Assembly: GCA_023457495.1 (NCBI GenBank)
Contig: JAEWLQ010000099.1
Coordinates: 1-24,996 of the forward strand
From: Pseudomonadota bacterium
GTDB taxonomy: Bacteria; Pseudomonadota; Gammaproteobacteria; Steroidobacterales; Steroidobacteraceae
Direction: 5' to 3'
DNA length: 24,996 nucleotides
The notes below the pieces were generated by a model, which saw nothing but the letters and a program-made list of their open reading frames with translations, made no database searches and was not told the DNA's origin. This document shows positions 23,000 through 24,996 of this stretch, in pieces; the first letter of the stretch is position 1; every line of letters starts with the position of its first letter. The translations under genes were made by a program, and so were the position numbers.

Positions 23000-23209
23000 A
23001 TGGAACCGTTCAAAATACTCGTCATCATCGTCCTGGCCGCGATCATCTTCAGCCTGGGGAGCGCGCTCTTTCACCTGTCGAGCGGCAAGGGCGATTCGAA
23101 GAAGATGGCCCGCGCCCTGACCATCCGGGTGGGGTTGTCGCTGGCGCTCTTCATTCTGTTAATGCTGGCCTGGTACAACGGCCTCATAACGCCCCACGGG
23201 CTCAAATAG
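23000..23209 (+). CDS. Twin transmembrane protein (DUF2909)
   Basis: A 69-residue protein with two helices, ILVIIVLAAIIFSLGSALFHL (about 6-26) and IRVGLSLALFILLMLAWYNGLI (about 43-64), joined by a polar loop with SSGKGDSKKMARAL. This matches the small DUF2909 family encoded in proteobacterial cytochrome oxidase loci beside SURF1. Its function is unknown; an oxidase assembly role is inferred from context. The ATG follows TATAAT by ten bases, with no Shine-Dalgarno. A longer reading from 22904 would cross the divergent SURF1 start and is unlikely. It diverges from the assembly operon. Confidence 0.88.
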   Translation: MEPFKILVIIVLAAIIFSLGSALFHLSSGKGDSKKMARALTIRVGLSLALFILLMLAWYNGLITPHGLK

Positions 23210-23221
23210 CCTAGTTTTTCC

Positions 23222-23250
23222 TTTACGGGCATCCGCGACTCCGCTACATT
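23222..23250 (+). promoter_or_regulatory. Candidate promoter of the asd leader transcript
   Basis: TTTACG (23222-23227) and TACATT (23245-23250) are separated by 17 bases, each matching the sigma70 consensus at four of six. The leader-peptide ATG is nine bases after the -10, so the mRNA would start at or just before that ATG. The sequence after the -10 (TCGCGCCCC then ATG) closely resembles the one at uvrD. Confidence 0.55.
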
Positions 23251-23259
23251 TCGCGCCCC

Positions 23260-23331
23260 ATGATCCGCCGCACGATCAAAAAGACGCTCAAGACCAAGCC
23301 CGCAGGGGCCTTGGAGTCTTGCGCGCGCTGA
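23260..23331 (+). CDS. asd leader peptide (attenuator ORF)
   Basis: A 23-codon ORF ending in TGA, beginning M-I-R-R-T-I-K-K-T-L-K-T-K. Codons 2-13 hold four Lys, three Thr and two Ile codons. All three amino acids are end products of the aspartate pathway that runs through Asd. Codons 15-19 (GCA GGG GCC TTG GAG) overlap the 5' strand of the predicted antiterminator. The stop codon is part of a small 6-bp hairpin (23329-23344). It has no Shine-Dalgarno and is probably leaderless. In the classical model a ribosome stalled on the early Lys/Thr/Ile codons leaves 23302-23314 free, allowing readthrough into asd. A ribosome that reaches the stop masks it, allowing termination. The peptide itself likely has no other function. 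Confidence 0.7.
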   Translation: MIRRTIKKTLKTKPAGALESCAR

Positions 23332-23364
23332 TTGCGAGCAATCAAAGGACACCAAAGGCCCCGC
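23302..23364 (+). promoter_or_regulatory. Predicted antiterminator hairpin of the asd attenuator
   Basis: Bases 23302-23314 (GCAGGGGCCTTGG) can pair with 23352-23364 (CCAAAGGCCCCGC) over 12 pairs, including an uninterrupted eight (GGGGCCTT with AAGGCCCC) and one bulged A on each side. The 3' strand of this helix is also the 5' strand of the terminator, so the two structures exclude each other. The 5' strand mimics the terminator's 3' arm. Confidence 0.65.
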
Positions 23365-23388
23365 AGGTAATACCTCGCGGGGCCTTTT
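23354..23388 (+). terminator. Intrinsic terminator of the asd attenuator
   Basis: AAAGGCCCCGCAGGT pairs with ACCTCGCGGGGCCTTT around an AAT loop: 15 pairs with one bulged C, followed by TTTTCATTT. It stands 21 bases before the asd start, inside the untranslated leader, and on the same strand. It could not serve a convergent gene, because the upstream DUF2909 gene ends 145 bases earlier on the same strand. Confidence 0.85.
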
Positions 23389-23409
23389 CATTTCGGAGTG
23401 AGAAACGTC

Positions 23410-24450
23410 ATGTCATCGACCGCTGAAACCATTCGCAACAAGAAGATCCCCGTCGTCGCCATCGCCGGCGCGACCGGCGCCGTCGGCGTCGAGCTCATGG
23501 CCTGCCTCGAGCAGCGCAAATTCCCGCTTTCCGAGCTGCGACTGCTGGCTTCCGCGCGCTCCGCGGGCAAGAAGATGAAGTTCCGCGGCGTCGACGTCGC
23601 CGTGCAGGAGCTCACCGATGACAGCCTGAAGGGCGTCGACATCGCGCTGTTCAGCGCGGGCGGCGCGCAGTCGAAGCGCTTCGCGCCGGCCGCCGTGAAG
23701 GCGGGCGCCGTGGTCGTCGACAACTCCTCCGCGTTCCGCATGGATCCGGACACGCCGCTGGTGGTGCCGGAGATCAACTCGGGCGCGCTCGCGAAGCACA
23801 ACGGCATCATCGCGAATCCGAACTGCGTCGCGATCGTCGCCGCGACGCCGCTGTGGCCTATCCACCAGCACCGCCGCATCCAGCGCATCACGATGTCCAC
23901 CTACCAGGCCGCTTCGGGCGCCGGCGCGGCCGCGATGGAAGAGCTGAGCGAATCGACCAAGGCGTACCTCGATGGCAAGCCGTTCACGCCCAAAGTCCTG
24001 CCGCATCCGTATGCGTTCAACGTGTTCTCGCACAACACCAAGGTGGACCCGGAAACCGGATACAACGACGAAGAAACCAAGGTGATGAACGAGACCCGCA
24101 AGATCTTCGGCCTGCCGGACCTGCGCGTGACCGCGACCTGCGTGCGCGTGCCCGTGCTGCGCGCGCATTGCATCGCGCTCAACATCGAACTCGAATCGCC
24201 GCTGTCGCCCGCCGAGGCGCGCGAGATCCTGTCGAAGGCCCCGGGCGTGCGCGTGGTCGACGACCTCGAGAAGAACTACTTCCCGATGCCGGTCGACGCG
24301 AGCGGCAAGGACGACGTGCTCGTCGGCCGCATCCGCAAGGACGTGAGCGACCCGTCGGGCCGCACGCTCGCGCTGTTCGTCGCCGGCGACCAGCTGCGCA
24401 AGGGCGCGGCATTGAACGCCGTGCAGATCGCGGAGCGGCTGCTGGGCTGA
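23410..24450 (+). CDS. asd: Aspartate-semialdehyde dehydrogenase
   Basis: This enzyme reduces L-4-aspartyl phosphate to aspartate semialdehyde with NADPH, the branch point to lysine/diaminopimelate, threonine, isoleucine and methionine. The 346-residue product has the nucleotide loop VAIAGATGAVGVE (about 14-26). The catalytic Cys139 is in NPNCVAI, Gln166 in STYQAASGAGAAAMEEL, and Arg246 with His253 in CVRVPVLRAHC; these spacings match known enzymes. The residues after Cys139 are V-A-I-V instead of the common S-T-I-Q, and the GYNDEETKVMNETRKI and STYQAASGAGAAAMEEL stretches recall plant-type enzymes. I chose ATG 23410 (GGAG 11 bases upstream) over GTG 23398. Expression is probably set by the upstream attenuator. 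Confidence 0.95.
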   Translation: MSSTAETIRNKKIPVVAIAGATGAVGVELMACLEQRKFPLSELRLLASARSAGKKMKFRGVDVAVQELTDDSLKGVDIALFSAGGAQSKRFAPAAVKAGAVVVDNSSAFRMDPDTPLVVPEINSGALAKHNGIIANPNCVAIVAATPLWPIHQHRRIQRITMSTYQAASGAGAAAMEELSESTKAYLDGKPFTPKVLPHPYAFNVFSHNTKVDPETGYNDEETKVMNETRKIFGLPDLRVTATCVRVPVLRAHCIALNIELESPLSPAEAREILSKAPGVRVVDDLEKNYFPMPVDASGKDDVLVGRIRKDVSDPSGRTLALFVAGDQLRKGAALNAVQIAERLLG

Positions 24451-24461
24451 GTTTGAATCGG

Positions 24462-24485
24462 CGGCCGCGACATCCGGCGCGGCCG
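24462..24485 (+). other. GC-rich hairpin after asd
   Basis: CGGCCGCG and CGCGGCCG form a perfect 8-bp stem around an 8-base loop, 11 bases after the asd stop. No T-run follows, so it would be an atypical terminator or an mRNA 3'-end stabiliser. Confidence 0.35.
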
Positions 24486-24545
24486 TCGTGAACCATCGTC
24501 GAGGGGAGAGGTCCGAAGGGACTTCCCGTTAGCGAGGCCCGCCCG

Positions 24546-24971
24546 ATGAAGCACGAATTGTCTTCCGCTGATCGTGACTTTCGCAGGGCATTTGAAGCGG
24601 GCGCGTTCGCGCCCGCGGATTTTTCACATCGCGCGCACGTGCGCCTCGCGTACGCCTACCTCGCCGAAAGCGATGTGAACCTCGCCCTGGATCGCATGCG
24701 GGCCGCGCTCGTGTGTTTCCTGTCCCACCACGGCATCCCCGCCACGAAGTATCACGAGACGCTGACGCGTGCGTGGATCCTGGCCGTCCATCACTTCATG
24801 CACCGCTCGCCGGAAGCCGCGAGCGCCGACGATTTCATCGACGGCAATCCGCAGTTGCTCGACAGCCGGATCATGCTGACTCACTACTCGGCCGGCCTGC
24901 TGTTCTCCGAGGCGGCGCGCGCCGGGTTCGTCGAGCCGGATCTGGATCCCATCCCGCGACACGCGGCGTGA
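24546..24971 (+). CDS. Conserved hypothetical protein
   Basis: A 141-residue soluble, probably all-helical protein that I cannot name. It has recurring His motifs: FSHRAHVRLAYAYL (about 26-39), ATKYHETLTRAWILAVHHFMH (about 66-86) and LDSRIMLTHYSAGLLFSEAARAGFVEPDLDPIP at the C-terminus. The evenly spaced His and Glu residues could bind a metal or heme, but this is speculation. The ATG is supported by GAGG eight bases upstream. The 95-bp gap after asd contains two hairpins (24462-24485 and 24504-24527). It may be read through from asd or have its own promoter; I see no clear one. Confidence 0.72.
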   Translation: MKHELSSADRDFRRAFEAGAFAPADFSHRAHVRLAYAYLAESDVNLALDRMRAALVCFLSHHGIPATKYHETLTRAWILAVHHFMHRSPEAASADDFIDGNPQLLDSRIMLTHYSAGLLFSEAARAGFVEPDLDPIPRHAA

Positions 24972-24996
24972 ACGTGGGGGCGGCGGCCCGGTCCGT

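Noticed and set aside
1..24996. CRISPR arrays, tRNA or rRNA genes, prophage or insertion sequences
   Set aside because: No regularly spaced direct repeats, cloverleaf-like sequences, integrase or transposase genes were found on either strand.

Overview
The window looks like ordinary chromosome from a GC-rich, aerobic proteobacterium, most likely a gammaproteobacterium. The evidence is the high GC with strong third-position bias, and the order DUF2909 / SURF1 / SCO-like / CtaA / CtaB, which is the same as in Pseudomonas. A Steroidobacter/Nevskiales- or Xanthomonadales-like lineage is my best guess, but this is inference. Coding density is very high and no stretch over 300 bases lacks a gene. 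I see no rRNA, tRNA, CRISPR array, phage or insertion sequence.

Layout. (1) 68-4292, minus: an AI-2E/PerM-family membrane protein, the DNA helicase UvrD, and OMP decarboxylase PyrF, whose start overlaps the uvrD stop. (2) 4321-9028: small accessory genes in short divergent or convergent groups: a four-helix membrane protein, two VOC-fold proteins, an EamA exporter, a macrodomain hydrolase, a LysR regulator, a glutathione S-transferase and a monooxygenase-fold protein. (3) 9154-14238, plus: a tightly packed run of DoxX, a CYTH enzyme, a membrane-anchored helical protein, an NTF2-like protein, two GFA-family zinc proteins, DUF423, an FMN-split-barrel protein, a small membrane protein and DUF3703. 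Several of these overlap by ATGA. (4) 14239-19111: glyoxalase II downstream of a MASE1-PAS sensor kinase, then an S41 lipoprotein protease facing dodecin across a 119-bp inverted-repeat element. (5) 19213-22971, minus: a cytochrome c oxidase assembly operon (SURF1, SCO-like, CtaA, CtaB, one unknown protein), with DUF2909 diverging from it. (6) 23222-24971: asd behind an apparent ribosome-mediated attenuator, then an unrecognised gene.

Most interesting signals. First, upstream of asd there is a 23-codon leader ORF rich in Lys, Thr and Ile codons. It is followed by mutually exclusive antiterminator and terminator hairpins, a classic attenuator design. Its control codons belong to end products of the pathway that Asd feeds. 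Second, several first-in-transcript genes have no Shine-Dalgarno sequence but do have a -10-like hexamer 6 to 10 nt (usually exactly 10) before ATG, suggesting leaderless or nearly leaderless mRNAs. At 22971-23002 two such genes diverge symmetrically from overlapping -10 hexamers. Third, the CYTH gene at 9626 appears to start with AUU. Fourth, the inverted repeat at 18780-18898 supplies the stop codons of both flanking convergent genes.
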